A DNA stretch of 64,000 nt from Stomoxys calcitrans (lineage: Eukaryota > Arthropoda > Insecta > Diptera > Muscidae). The DNA lies in NCBI RefSeq assembly GCF_963082655.1, contig NC_081553.1, positions 64,077,392 to 64,141,391 of the forward strand, read 5' to 3'. The stretch's first letter is position 1; each line of letters starts with the position of its first letter. Under the pieces are notes generated by a model. The model saw only the letters and a program-made list of their open reading frames with translations. It searched no databases and had not been told where the DNA came from. Below are positions 1 to 11,100 of this stretch, piece after piece. Position numbers and translations under genes: made by a program.

Positions 1-70
1 AGTCTCGTATTTCTGACGCACATCTTTATATCAGGAATAAGAAGGAGGATATCAGTGGAACACACACAAT

Positions 71-597
71 GAAAGTAACGATAGAACAGTGCAACGCAAT
101 CCACGTTGCGACAGTGTTCAAGTGAAAAAATAGATTTGGATACCGTATGGTCCTTATATCAACACTATCGCCCTCCTCTGGACACGGTCGACTAGCTCCA
201 AGGATATCTTCGGAGCACCGGCCCATACAGGCGAATTGTATTCCATCTTCGGCCTGATGTAGGTAATATAGATATAAAGAAGATCATATAAAGTGAAGTA
301 CTTCTTGCACCGCTTTAGCACACCCAAGTATTTGAAAGTAACGATAGAACAGTGCAACGCAATCCACGTTGCGACAGTGTTCAAGTGGAAAAATAGATTT
401 GGATACCGTATTGTCCTTATATCAACACTATCGCCCTCCTCTGGACACGGTCGACTAGCTCCAAGGATATCTTCGGAGCACCGGCCCATACAGGCGAATT
501 GTATTCCATCTTCGGCCTGATGTAGGTAATATAGATATAAAGAAGATCATATAAAGTGAAGTACTTCTTGCACCGCTTTAGCACACCCAAGTATTTG
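71..597. repeat. 263-bp direct tandem duplication (two copies)
   Basis: The unit beginning GAAAGTAACGATAGAACAG starts at 71 and again at 334, and the second copy ends near 597. By eye the copies differ at only about two positions (around 125 and 150 against their counterparts), so the duplication is recent. The unit carries the minus-strand LINE fragment annotated separately. Confidence 0.9.
154..489 (-). pseudogene. LINE reverse-transcriptase C-terminal fragment
   Basis: The minus-strand frame encodes a segment with YIRPKMEYNSPVWAG followed by LELVDRVQRRA. This is the pattern seen just after the RT palm and thumb in insect non-LTR retrotransposons (an 'RP.LEY.S.VW' block, then 'LDRVQ.RA'). 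No start, YADD box or endonuclease is present, so this is a short relic. It spans both copies of the 263-bp duplication, and the same peptide begins again at the left copy (26-226). The LINE clade cannot be fixed from this much sequence. Confidence 0.6.
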
Positions 598-2400
598 GAT
601 GCTTCTTTCGATAGTTTGAAGCCGCGTTGGAATAGCCAACGCGGCTTTTGCTCTCAACTTATAGTTTGTGGAAGTTATCATCTTCTTTGCACATTCATTC
701 ACCTTTTTCCTTGGTTATGTTAAACAATTCCTTCTATTTATCAAAGTTATTTTTTTTTATAGCGATCGTTCTTTCAGAAGTTTTGTTAATTTTACACAAA
801 TGCCTTGATCACATGTATGCGGGAAGTTCAATGTTTTGCTCCATAGGGACTTTAGTTCTATAGCAATTAGATCTAATCTCTCTCTATGTTCTTTGATAGT
901 GGAATAAAGAAATTTTAAGCATACAAAGACGTAGTTTTTCAGGGGCATGCGACTCCGTTCACTTAACGCCCCATCAACAATTGACACGTTGCATGTTCTT
1001 GAGTTTGCTTGACACTGGGCAAGGTTCCTTGTCCAGGTTTCCTTGTTCGTCTCCGTTTTAAAAGAGCTCTTCTTGTGAGACATGCTGTATTGTATTCAAT
1101 AACTTGAAAGGAAAATGCCATGCCATTATTCAGGTTTGTCTGAACTTGTTGAATGACTCAAATCGATCAATGAGCACCTATATGTACAACGTATTTTTCA
1201 ATATTTTACATACGTGTTTTTATGAATCTCATTTACGGTGCCTATATACCTGTATTAGCACGTGTACGTTGCAAATTATTTAAAACTTCCTAATTAATGA
1301 CCTCTCATAAATGTGGTTTCTGTAACAAAATCATCCCCAACTGGTAGCCAACGGAAAACACACACATCAATGAACAAATTCACTTTCCTTTTTCTGGTTA
1401 AGTATAATGTAAACGGAGACGGTGTAATAATAAAAGCCTAAACAGAAATACAGCATACATTTATGAGAGTTTATAAGTCTTCTACCACAATTATTAATAT
1501 GACATAACCTTTTGTAACTCATTAATTTTTTTTAAATCTGAGACTCATAGAAAAGTCATCAACGGTTTTTACAAAGATGACTTCAAATGAGCTATCTTCG
1601 CTTAATTGTTAATACAAAAGAAGTATGTAAACTGATTTTTACAATCAATATCTCATTTTGTTAGTCGGTTTTTCCTGAAAGTTATAAGACTTGAAACATT
1701 TTTCCGTTTTGATCGATCAACGACCAGAAAAAAAGTGGTTTGTCAAATGGAATAAGCGTGATTATGACTAAATAGGCAAATATTTCTTCATTCGTGTAAC
1801 CGGAAATAATTTTTAAGAAAAAAAGTCTAAAAGTCATCACCCTAGTCTTCATACTACATTGCAATTTTATAAAAATCTTTCTTTTATAAAAATCTTTCGG
1901 TCATTTATTGTTGTTCGGCATCATCAGTGTCTCTATGACCACTTTTGTTGTCAGCATACCCGAACTGCACTTTTCTTTCTTTGAAAAAGAATTTGTGGAC
2001 AGTTTGAAGTTTAGTTTCATAGGTGGCCTGTTGTTACCACCTTGTTTGAATATTTACTTATTTCTGCATCATCAGTGTCTCTAAGATTTTTGGTCAGTTA
2101 TCTTATCTTTTTTGTTCGCCTTTGTTATTATCTAATTTGGATGTTCGCTTTGTTTCGCATCATCAGTATCTCCATGGCATTGCTTGAATTTAAACTCCTG
2201 CAACTATATTTTATGTTCTTCAAAAAATGTCTTCACAACTAGTTTTTTAAACTTACATTTTCTATTCAGCATGGAGCAACATTTCTTGTACACATTTCAT
2301 AGCAGATATCAAAATATTTTTTCCGTACAGATATGTGTCTCAATTCTCAGATAGGTTTATGATATTGTAGAACTTGTTTAATTGATACGACGTCATATTC
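598..2400. other. AT-rich spacer, no recognisable gene
   Basis: No frame resembles a known family. The longest minus-strand frame (757-1083, 108 codons) has no domain I recognise and no splice or promoter context. The stretch holds a perfect hairpin at 619-647 and three copies of a GCATCATCAGTGTCTCT-type motif at 1918, 2066 and 2157. Confidence 0.6.
619..647. other. Perfect 12-bp hairpin with 5-nt loop
   Basis: AAGCCGCGTTGG, loop AATAG, CCAACGCGGCTT, followed by a short T run. The stem is GC-rich in AT-rich surroundings. It lies about 20 bp beyond the end of the 263-bp duplication. Confidence 0.85.
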
Positions 2401-2419
2401 GATGAAAGGGATTATTGTT

Positions 2420-2980
2420 TTCAAAATTTAATGCATAATATGTTTTACATAATAATTCAAAATTTCCGGTAGGTCTGATATGGATATTGAAAAAATTCTA
2501 ATTAGAAGAAAATCTGATTCATTTTTTCCATGGATGATATTCATTACAAAATTAACATTCAACATAGTCTTCAGGCCTGACAATGTAGGTGGTTTAATAA
2601 GGTCCAATCTAAAGACTGCCGATCCCACCCATGTCCGTAAGGATCCCACACTATAGATCCGTATCCAAGGTTGTACCCTACTAAAGAAGTGTATACATTT
2701 TTTGTCACAGTATCATTTAATTCTCTGCACCAACGATTCATAAATCCAAGGCCGCCGTAGGCTTTACCAACTGCCATAGATATATGGTTACAAAAGTTTA
2801 AAAGTTAATCCATAAGTACCTCAAGTCCTTTAAACGCATTATTGTGCATTAGGAAATATTCAGTTCCATAAAAATCATCGGGAATCATTAAAATTTGTTA
2901 TGTTAGGTAAATCATGAATGAAAAGACAAAACAAGATCGGGCCGACACGGCTACTTTGGGGAACAAAGGATGAAACATTG
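2420..2980 (-). pseudogene. Decayed, 5'-truncated LINE (Jockey-like RT fragment)
   Basis: Read on the minus strand, the region around 2975-2900 gives a degenerate VPQSSRVGPILFCLFIHDLP, matching the RT block 'GVPQGS.LGP.LF..FINDLP'. Further on (2777-2571) it gives GFMNRWCRELND, VYTSLVGYNLGYGSIVWDPY, matching the post-palm block 'LY..LVR..LEYGS.VW.P'. Frameshifts and stops lie between them, and the YADD region is destroyed. The 5' side stops abruptly at about 2980-2990, directly against the end of the candidate secreted-peptide frame, which is typical of LINE 5' truncation. The assignment to a Jockey-type LINE is by motif only. Confidence 0.6.
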
Positions 2981-2986
2981 ATGGTT

Positions 2987-3232
2987 TTAGAGATCACCAA
3001 GAAATGTAGATTTCATTGATCTTAAGTTTTGCTTTATAGTGTCTTGTTCTGACAAAGGAACATCAATTTTAATAGAATTTCGAATTATGTAAGAATATTC
3101 AAAAGTCGGCGTAAATATTTGAGATATATAAGCCCATGTTTGCTGACACTGAACCATATTTAAGGAAGTTAGGTGAACCACTAAAGCGGCGCATAGAATA
3201 AACACTTTATTCAAGTAATTGCGATGAGCCAT
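2987..3232 (-). CDS. Candidate small secreted peptide (81 codons), possibly the first exon of a longer gene
   Basis: The frame starts in a good Drosophila-type context (ACAAG before ATGG). It begins with a short basic N-terminus, then a hydrophobic core (FILCAALVVHLTSL) and a small-residue end at NMVQC before QQTW, so a signal peptide with cleavage after about residue 29 is likely. The remaining ~50 residues (tyrosine, serine and isoleucine rich, one cysteine-free stretch) match no family I recognise. The sequence upstream on the minus strand carries a TATAAG box and three GATA sites. The frame ends at a stop just where a LINE fragment begins, so the native 3' part may have been lost; alternatively a weak donor-like GTGATC lies six bases before the stop. 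This could also be a chance frame; a real gene remains unproven. Confidence 0.4.
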   Translation of the reverse strand: MAHRNYLNKVFILCAALVVHLTSLNMVQCQQTWAYISQIFTPTFEYSYIIRNSIKIDVPLSEQDTIKQNLRSMKSTFLGDL

Positions 3233-3243
3233 CTTGTTTTACT

Positions 3244-3420
3244 TATTGTACTTTGATCTGGTTAGTAATTAGTTTGAGAAGTCGAGTGTAGTTCCCTATT
3301 TTTTAAATTTCTTATACAGTTCATTTTTGTTATTTTTCTCTTTCGATAAATTTCTTGAATTCGAAAGTGGGCCACAATTATCACCTACAATAATTCGAGG
3401 CATCGACTTATCAAAGCATT
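3244..3420 (-). promoter_or_regulatory. Putative promoter of the 81-codon secreted peptide
   Basis: On the minus strand, TATAAG lies at 3316-3311. WGATAA sites lie at 3413-3408 and 3383-3378, with a CGATAA on the plus strand at 3344-3349. TATA to ATG distance is about 80 bp. GATA clusters like this are common upstream of dipteran midgut and fat-body genes; that link is inference. Confidence 0.3.
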
Positions 3421-3449
3421 TCTGTAGAATAGAATAAAATTAAAAATAC

Positions 3450-3709
3450 AATGACTGCGTTGGCTAGGTCATGTTGTCAGAATGAATGAAGAAGCTTCAG
3501 CAAAGAATTGTTTTGAAGACAAACACGGTGGTACACGCAAACCGGGAAGACCAAAAGCCCGTTGGAAAGATCAAGTTGTGGGAGACACTTCGAATCTTGG
3601 TGTCAGTGTTTTTAGAATGAGCGCAGAAGATCGAGGGGCTTGGAACGTTATTCTACGTTCGGTTAGGAGAACAAATATTCTGTCAAAGGGAATTAAAGAA
3701 GAAGAATAA
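3450..3709 (+). pseudogene. RTE-type LINE, C-terminal tail fragment
   Basis: The sequence begins CTGCGTTGGCTAGGTCATG (RLRWLGHVVRM in the parent frame) and continues GTRKPGRPKARWKDQV. It closely matches the tail of the RTE-like element at 10110-10380, including the tract encoding MSAEDRGAWN. Everything upstream is missing. The frame ends in a glutamate-rich tail before a stop. Confidence 0.75.
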
Positions 3710-3719
3710 AATTTAGATA

Positions 3720-4130
3720 TATTTTGATCAATATTATCAGATCTTAAAACGTTATCCCAATTAGTCGCAGAAAGCAGGGATCTAAGATTAGTATACCTAG
3801 TTTTAGCGAATTAATATTCTTTTCTAGGGAAGAGACATTTATGAGGAATTTGTTTTCGGAAAGATATAGTAATGTTTAGGGTAGGTTGGAAACGATCCTC
3901 TGGATAAGTGACTGAATTGGAAGACGATAAAGAAATGTCGGATGTATGAATGACGAATATTAGATCGAGTAATTTACATTTATATTCATTATTGATCTGA
4001 AAGATTCCGAAGTCGAATAAAGAAAACGTTAGAAATATCACTAGTAACAACTATAAGAGTCTGAAGAGCGAATCCAAGAAATAGACAATCAAAGTGTCAG
4101 TTGAAGAGGATTCTTGAAAAGCAGATGTAA
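3720..4130. other. AT-rich spacer, nothing recognised
   Basis: There is no repeat family or coding pattern that I can support between the RTE tail and the Tc1/mariner derivative. Confidence 0.5.
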
Positions 4131-4132
4131 TA

Positions 4133-4739
4133 AAGGGTGATTTTTTTGAGGTTAGGATTTTCATGCATTAGTATTTGACAGATCACGTGGGATTTCAGAT
4201 ATGGTGTCAAAGAGAAAGATGCTCAGTATGCTTTGACATTTCATCATGAATAGACTTACTAACGAGCAACGCTTGCAAATCATTGAATTTTATTACCAAA
4301 ATCAGTGTTCGGTTCGAAATGTGTTCAAATTTTGACAAATTTTGTTCAGCGATGAGGCTCATTTCTGGTTGAATGGCTACGTAAATAAGCAAAATTGCCG
4401 CATTTGGAGTGAAGAGCAACCAGAAGCCTTTCAAGAACTGCCCATGCATCCCGAAAAATGCACTGTTTGGTGTGGTTTGTACGCTGGTGGAATCATTGGA
4501 CCGTATTTTTTCAAAGATGCTGTTGGACGCAACGTTACGGTGAATGAACACATTTCGAACCGAACACTGATTTTGGTAATAAAATTCAATGATTTGCAAG
4601 CGTTGCTCGTTAGTAAGTCTATTCATGATGAAATGTCAAAGCATACTGAGCATCTTTCTCTTTGACACCATGTCTGAAATCCCACGTGATCTGTCAAATA
4701 CTAATGCATGAAAATCCTAACCTCAAAAAAATCACCCTT
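4133..4739 (+). mobile_element. Internally deleted Tc1/mariner-type element with 195-bp terminal inverted repeats
   Basis: The ends AAGGGTGATTTTTTTGAGG and their reverse complement are flanked by TA (4131-4132 and 4740-4741), the target duplication of the Tc1/mariner superfamily. The left arm 4133-4327 and right arm 4545-4739 are reverse complements with about one mismatch (near 4200). The left arm contains the transposase start (MNRLTNEQRLQIIEFYYQN), an N-terminal helix-turn-helix-type domain found in many insect transposase-like genes. The unique centre encodes a piece of the catalytic domain. Because the right arm is an inverted copy of the 5' coding end, the same N-terminus is also encoded on the minus strand from 4626. 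The element is 607 bp, cannot make a transposase, and would need one in trans. Confidence 0.85.
4342..4546 (+). pseudogene. Transposase catalytic-core remnant
   Basis: The frame reads FSDEAHFWLNGYVNKQN, then RIWSEEQPEAF, then VWCGLYAGGIIGPYFF. This is the segment around the second catalytic aspartate (in 'FSDE') of DDE transposases of the Tc1/mariner type. The N-terminal half between the helix-turn-helix and this block is deleted, with an in-frame stop at 4335, and the C-terminal part with the third acidic residue is replaced by the inverted arm. Confidence 0.75.
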
Positions 4740-4888
4740 TAGCTTCAACGTGTTTCGATTGAAGGTGGAATGTGAGAACAAGAGACAAATGATGATACAT
4801 TCTTCAAAAGGATTCTAATAACCACAATTTCAATACCCGACATGCATGGAATTGTTATCATTTGTCTGTCTTTGATCAGATCAATGTA

Positions 4889-5095
4889 TTGGGTTGCCCA
4901 ATAAGTAATTGCGGATTTTTTAAAAGAAAGTAAATGCATTTTTAGTAAAACTTAGAATGAACTTTAATCAAATATACTTTTTTTACACTTCTTTTCTAAA
5001 GCAAGCTAAAAGTAACAGCTGATAACTGACAGAAGAAAGAATGCAATTACAGAGTCACAATATGAAAAATCCGCAATTACTTTTTGGGCAACCAA
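4889..5095 (+). mobile_element. Mariner-type MITE, copy 1
   Basis: The ends are TTGGGTTGCCCAATAAGTAA and the complement GCAATTACTTTTTGGGCAACC, with TA on both sides. This copy lacks the roughly 30 bp CTGTGAAAAAATTTGTCAACG block present in full copies. Confidence 0.85.
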
Positions 5096-7298
5096 TAAAT
5101 GCAATATTGTATCTTTCATTACAATAGTCTTTTCTCTCCAGCACTTATTTCTGTGCTAGAGGTAGGTGGAAAAAGTATATTGCAAAGGACCACTTGAACT
5201 CGGCCAACGAATAATAATCCCTAATTAATCTATTCTAATTGCAATGTTGATATAATTACAATATGTTCATTATATCAAACGCAAAGTTGTTGTGTTCGTC
5301 ACCATAGTTTACTTTACCTGATCACTACCTTTGTTTTTGGCTCCAACATAGACTTGTTGGCAAAATGAAGCAAGTGGCTATGAAGCAATATCAATCAAGC
5401 AACCAGCCAACCGACCGAACGGCCGACCAACAAACAAACATTGCCAGACATTAGGCCCGCGTTAATGTTGATCATCGCCATTATCTTTAAAGGCAGACAA
5501 TGTATGAGAGTGTGGTAGCAACAGCAGCAACTAAACAACAATTTGATCACTTTGTTTTTAAAATGAATAAAAAGAAAAAAACACAAAACTAAGGGGGTTC
5601 AGATAAGGTCATACACAATCAATAAGGGGGTACCCAAAGTTCTGATGTTACAAGTTGAAGCAGTTCCAGGATTATAACAAATTATATCAAATCTTTATTC
5701 ATCCTTAGTTAAGGCTTTTAAAGGAGTATGGCCATTGACCATATTGGCAAGTGTGAACCTACCTTTTATGCTACTGCTGTTATGATTTTTTGTTTTTCAA
5801 GTTTCTAGTCTTTTTGTATACAATACCTATAGTAGTGGCATGTAAGTATTTCATATGAAACTTTGTATTTTTAAATGGATGTATGGATAATTTTTTGTTT
5901 CTCTTCTTAACTATGGTACGGATAAGCATGTCATGTTGAGGGGTGTTTGTCCGTCTGTCCATCTGTCTGTCTACATGATGTGTTTTGAGGATGGTTATGC
6001 TCAACATAACGATGGATGGTGATGGTGCTGGCGATGAAGATGGAAATGACGATATGCCGATGATGCCAATCATTATGATTATGATGATGGCAGAAGAAGA
6101 AAATTGAGCAAAATTTTTTTTAATGAATTTCTGTAGATATTTTGTAATGTACACCTTTTTGCGTTTATTTTTCATTTCATTCCTTCATGTTTTCATTTTC
6201 GTTTGTCATGAATGAATGGATGGTGCTAAGTTAACAGTTTGATGATCTTTTTGCTTCATTCATTCATTCATACATCATATAACAGGCTCTCCCAATTGAG
6301 GAAGAAAAATTATTTAGCAAGCCGCTAAAGTTAGTGAATGTTAATCTTAGTTAAGGTATTTTTAATTCATAAATGAAAGCTGGTCTTTTTTGTTTTGCCG
6401 TATGTTACTTGATGGGTGTGTTTAAACGGGGATTACAATAAAGATTACATTGTTATTGTATAGCAATATACAACTCGTCGCATGTATGCTGTTAACTGTT
6501 GCAGTTTAATAAAAACAATTATTCCATTAAATTAGTTAATACATGATGGAGAAGAAGACGTAGATGTATAATTTTCTTTTATTATATGCCAAGGGGTATG
6601 CATATATTAATTGTTGCTATCATTATCATACATTGTGCTGGCTATGAACGCCCTGTATGAGGTGATGAGTAATTTGTTGATTTCACCAAAAATAAAACGC
6701 TTTGTAATTTCAGTTTAAACAATATTCCCGTATTTGTAGACAAAACAAAAAGCTTAAGAAAAGTTTTGGGTGCAAGTGGTTTGCCTGAAGTGTACTTCAA
6801 TTAAGGAAAGTATTTACCTAGTGACAAGTGGCTTAACTGGTAAATATCAGCTTAAAAAGTATTATGTAAATTGAAATAATGTGGAAAAAAACAAAATATT
6901 AAAACAAAAAAAGAACAAGAAGCTACTTGAAAGTATTCTTAATAATGAATAACAGCAAAAATTAATGAAAAAAATGGAAAAAAACAAAAAATTTTAGCAC
7001 AAAAGCAGTATATTTCGCCAGTTTTGTTATGGAAAAACAATGAAAAAATTTAGCAAAATTGTACAACAACTTAACAATTTAACATATTGATCAAAAATAT
7101 GATTGTGGAGACACTGATGATGCTAATTATGCGGAATCAAGCAAAGCCAAAAGAAAATCATAAAAAAAGGGAAAATACAGTTGCATATAATGCTATCAAA
7201 AGTGATCACCCATAAACTGATGATGTTATATATAGGGTTTTAAGAATCATTTCGAAAGATTGAAAAATGAACAAAAAGTGTCTCTGTATTGTTTATTA
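5096..7298. other. Spacer, no recognisable gene
   Basis: AT-rich DNA with short microsatellite patches (CATT repeats near 6255; GATGAT-like near 6010-6090) and no coding match. One reverse-complement copy of the GCATCATCAGTGTCTC motif lies at 7105-7123. Confidence 0.55.
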
Positions 7299-7300
7299 TA

Positions 7301-7484
7301 TTGGGTTGCCCAAAAATTTTTCACAGCTTGTGACTCTGTAATTGCATTCTTTCTTCTGTCAGTTATCAACTGTTAGAAAAAAAGTGTAAAAAAAAGTATA
7401 TTTGATTAAAGTTCATTCTAAATTTTATTAAAAATGCATTTACTTTCTTTTAAAAAATCCGCAATTACTTTTTGGGCAACCCAA
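7301..7484 (-). mobile_element. Mariner-type MITE, copy 2 (internally deleted)
   Basis: TA-flanked (7299-7300, 7485-7486), with the shared ends TTGGGTTGCCC and GGGCAACCCAA. It runs in the opposite orientation to copy 1 and lacks about 50 bp just inside its left end. Confidence 0.85.
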
Positions 7485-7875
7485 TATTATATATATTACT
7501 AGCATCCCGGTGGCACACTTCGCTAGCCCCATTTTTGATACCCCTCTTTAGTGTAAGAACTCCCAAAACCTATATAGTCACTCAGTTTATACGACTATGA
7601 AGTTTTCTAATAATTGCGCAAAGAAATTCAAAAATCTGTCCCCTTCTGTAAAAGAAAGTACCAAATTGTACCAAGAACAACAATCCATCGAAAAAATCAT
7701 AAAGTCGCCCAATATACATTGTCAAGGTGTTAATAAATACCATTTTTGACCGCTTTAGCTCAATTCGTAAAGAATGTACCATTTAGTGTATTTTAGTGCC
7801 TAAATGTACGATTTTGAAAATGAAAAACCTCTGGTCGCCCCAAATTTATAGCCAAGGTGTACTTGTATCCCTCTG
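7485..7875. other. Unassigned degenerate sequence
   Basis: It starts CTAGCATCCCGGTGGCACAC and carries several GTACCA-type short repeats. No coding pattern is seen. It separates the MITE from the RTE element. Confidence 0.4.
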
Positions 7876-10385
7876 CCCCGCCCATGATATTAAAATCGTT
7901 CTGGGAGATTTTAATGCAAAGATAGGGAAGTAAGACATTTTTGGTCCAACAATCGGAAAGTTTAGCCTCCAAAAGATAACGTCCAGTAATGGATTGAGGC
8001 TGATAGATTTCTCCGCGGCAAAAAACATGGTAGCATCAGATTTCAACATACAAGTATTCACAAAACCACATGGCTGTCATCCGATCAAAACAAGCGAAAC
8101 CAGATTGATTACGTTGTGATAGATGAAAGGCATTCATCCAGTGTGTTAGATGTACGATCGATCCGTAGAGCGAATTTAGATTCGGATCATTACCTTGTTG
8201 CACCAAAGGATCGCACCCGTTTAAACATGGCGAGGAAAGTACGATCTGACACTGCACGGAAGGTGGACATTGAAAAACTGCAAACACAACAAATGGCAGC
8301 GGCATACTCCACTCGACTTACCCAACTGCTTGAAGAAAGCACTCCTTGTTGCGATGATATAATGGCGCAGTGGCAAACTATTGCCCACTGCATGGAAAAT
8401 GCAGCGAAATCTGTACTTGGGTACCGGAAGCCTACTCCAAGTAACCCATAGTACGACCAAGAGTGTCGAGATGCTACTAAAGCCAAGAATGCAGCATATA
8501 GAGCAACCCTGCAATCAGTAGCAACGCGCTAGGTGAAAGAGAGGTATCGGGTGAGAAGGAGAGGGAAGAAACGTCTATTCCGCACAAAGAAAAAGGAAAT
8601 GGAAAGACGTGAGTGTGAGCGAATTGAGATGTACAGGAGTCAGAATGAAGTCCGGAAATTCTACCAAAGAATTAAACATCAAACCTATGGCTTTGGTGCA
8701 GGCACATCCTCCTGCAAAGAGACAAAGAAGAAAATCTGGTAACTGACAAAGATAACATGCTGAGGATATGGAAAGAACATTTTACCCAACTGCTAGTGTC
8801 CGATGTTGGCGGCGAAGACGATACCGCAGAACCAATCGAATCGATATAGAATGTTTAACTCCTAATGAGAATGAGCAATAAGGCAGCAGAAGCCGACGGG
8901 TTACCCGCCGAACTATTTAAGACCAAAGGCGACACGCTGATAAGGCGTATGCATCAGCTTATCTGCGCAATCTGGCTAGAAGAACGCATACCCGATGATT
9001 GAACCTCAGCATACTATGTCCCGTACACAAGAGAGGAGACAAGACGGAATGTGCCAACTACAGAGGAATAAGTCTCCTGCCCATCGCATACAAGATACTC
9101 TCGAGCGTACTGTGTGAAAGATTAAAACCTAAAGTCAATGAGATAATTGGGCCCTATCAATGCGGCTTTAGACTTGGTAAATCCATCCTGGACCAGATAT
9201 TCACACTGCGCCAAATCCTGGAAAAGACCCGAGAAGGACAAACCAACACCTACCACCTCTTTGTTGACTACAAAGCCGCCTTCGATACTTCTTTACGTTC
9301 AAAGGTATTTCAAGCCATGTCTGAGTTTGGTATCCCTGCAAAATTAATAAGACTCTGCAGGATGACACTTGCTGATACGCGTTCCTCAGTAAGAATAGGA
9401 AAGAATCTCTCCGAACCATTTATTACCAAACGAGGTTTCAGACAAGTAGACAACTAACCGTGTGATCTATTTAATATCCTGCTGGAGAAGATTATACGAA
9501 ATGCAGATGTGAACAGATATGGCGCACTAATCACAAGAGAACATATGCTACTCGCCTACGCCGACGACGTCGACATCATGGGTCGGTCACCGGAAGTAGT
9601 AACTGCAGCCTTTGAAAGAATCGAAAGTGAGTCAGTGAAAATTGGTCTTGCAGTAAATGGAGATAAGACGAAATGGATGGTTTCAACTCCCAAAAAGCAC
9701 AACCGAACAGATAAAGAAAATACAGAAGGCTGGGAACCACAATTTTGAGATAGTTAGTAACTTTATCTACCTCGGCACCGCCGTAACCGAAACGAATGAC
9801 ACCAGTTTTGTGATTAAGCGAAGAATAATACTGGCAAACAGATGCTACTTTGGACTAAGTAAGCAGTTTAGAAACAAGGCCACCTCTCGACAGACGAAGA
9901 TTACACTATACAAGACACTGATACTACCCGTGCTGTTATATGATTCTGAAGCATGGGTACTTGTGAAAGTAGATGAGGCAGTGCTTGGAGTATTTGAGAG
10001 AAAGATTCTTCGTTAAATATATGGACCAGTTTGCGTTAATGGAGAATATAGGCAACGTATGAACCACGAGCTGTATGACGACGATAACATAGTTACATAC
10101 ATCAAAATACAACGGCTGCGTTGGCTAGGTCATGTTGTCAGAATGGACGAAAAAGCTCCAGCAAAGAAGTCTTTTGAAGGCAAAAGACACTGAAAAGAGA
10201 AGAAAATACACGCAAACCGGGAAGACCAAAAGACCGATGGAAAGATCAAGTGGTGGGAGACACCTCGAAACTTGGTGTCAGAGATTTTAGAATGAGCGCA
10301 GAAGATCGAGACGCTTGGAACGCTATTCTACGTTCGGCTAGTGAAACAAATAGTCCGTCATAGCCAATTAAAGAAGAGGGTTGTG
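7876..10385 (+). pseudogene. Decayed RTE-type LINE: endonuclease plus reverse transcriptase
   Basis: A non-LTR retrotransposon polyprotein broken by many stops and frameshifts. The first recognisable block is LGDFNAKIGK (about 7895-7925), the APE-type endonuclease GDFN motif. NGLRLIDFSAAKNM follows (7985-8030), then QIDHVVIDERHSS (8100-8130) and DSDHYLV (about 8175-8200). RT blocks follow: CPVHKRGDKTECANYRGISLLP (frame 8999-9457), FGPYQCGFR-like and VDYKAAFD, then LLAYADDVDIMG with the catalytic YADD (9550-9590). The tail RLRWLGHVVRMDEKAP plus GRPKDRWKDQV (10110-10260) is characteristic of the group. The 5' part of the endonuclease is missing, consistent with 5' truncation. It cannot make active protein. 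Clade assignment (RTE-like, related to the 'craniofacial development protein 2-like' annotations of insect genomes) is from motif memory. Confidence 0.85.
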
Positions 10386-11100
10386 TAAGGGATTGCCCTG
10401 CCACTGAACAATCCAAAGCGGCATGTGGCGCAATCTGGTAATATGGGGTCTCGAATGGCAAGCAGAAGGTATCTGACAAAGAAAATATGACGTCATGTGT
10501 TTGGGGATCATCTCTTATCCCTTAAACCACCTATCATGACAATTAGGGTTTTACAAGCAGAGCACGAACCTTACTTTGAAATATGGATTAAATTTTCAAA
10601 GAGATTTACCCCAAAAGGCACCAATGGACATGAAACCTTACAATGACAATATGGGGCCCAAATCTAGGGTATTTGAGAATAGGGTGGGAATTTGACATCC
10701 AAACCTGGTCGAAAGGACATGTTGCCGATTAAGACGGTTTCAGAAGTAGAGTGCAAACGGAACATCTAAATATTTAACAGGTGGCTGAGTGTCCGGCTTA
10801 TATCTAAGTTGACATGTAGCCACATAATGGTATAATGATATTTAAATGAAGGAGTATAGAGTGTAAAAATTTGTTCAGTCGACATGTAAATGCTCTAAAC
10901 AGTTAGTATGGTAAGCACCTGAAATGGTTATATATTATCAGATCCGTTTTCAAGGTATGAGAACTGCGGTTGGGCTATGACAACAACAAAAGTTGCTCAT
11001 AGAGACATTGATAATGCACAACAAATGGAAAGTTCAAATATAGCGGCAATGGTAAACAGACCCCAAATTAGGTGTATTTAAGCCACTGAAGTTGCAGAGA
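10386..11100. repeat. Relic of family B repeat plus unassigned spacer
   Basis: Phrases such as ACAATATGGGGCCCAAAT with GGTATTTGAGAATAGGG (10640-10700) and AAGGACATGTTGCCGATT (about 10713-10730) match the family B pattern (AATATGGG, GGTATTTGAGAGTAGA, GGACATGTTTACCGATT) seen elsewhere in the window. The rest is unassigned. Confidence 0.45.

Noticed and set aside
619..647. Bacterial rho-independent terminator
   Set aside because: The shape fits, but the window is clearly insect nuclear DNA.
757..1083. 108-codon minus frame as a host gene
   Set aside because: No domain, signal peptide or splice evidence; left as unassigned spacer.
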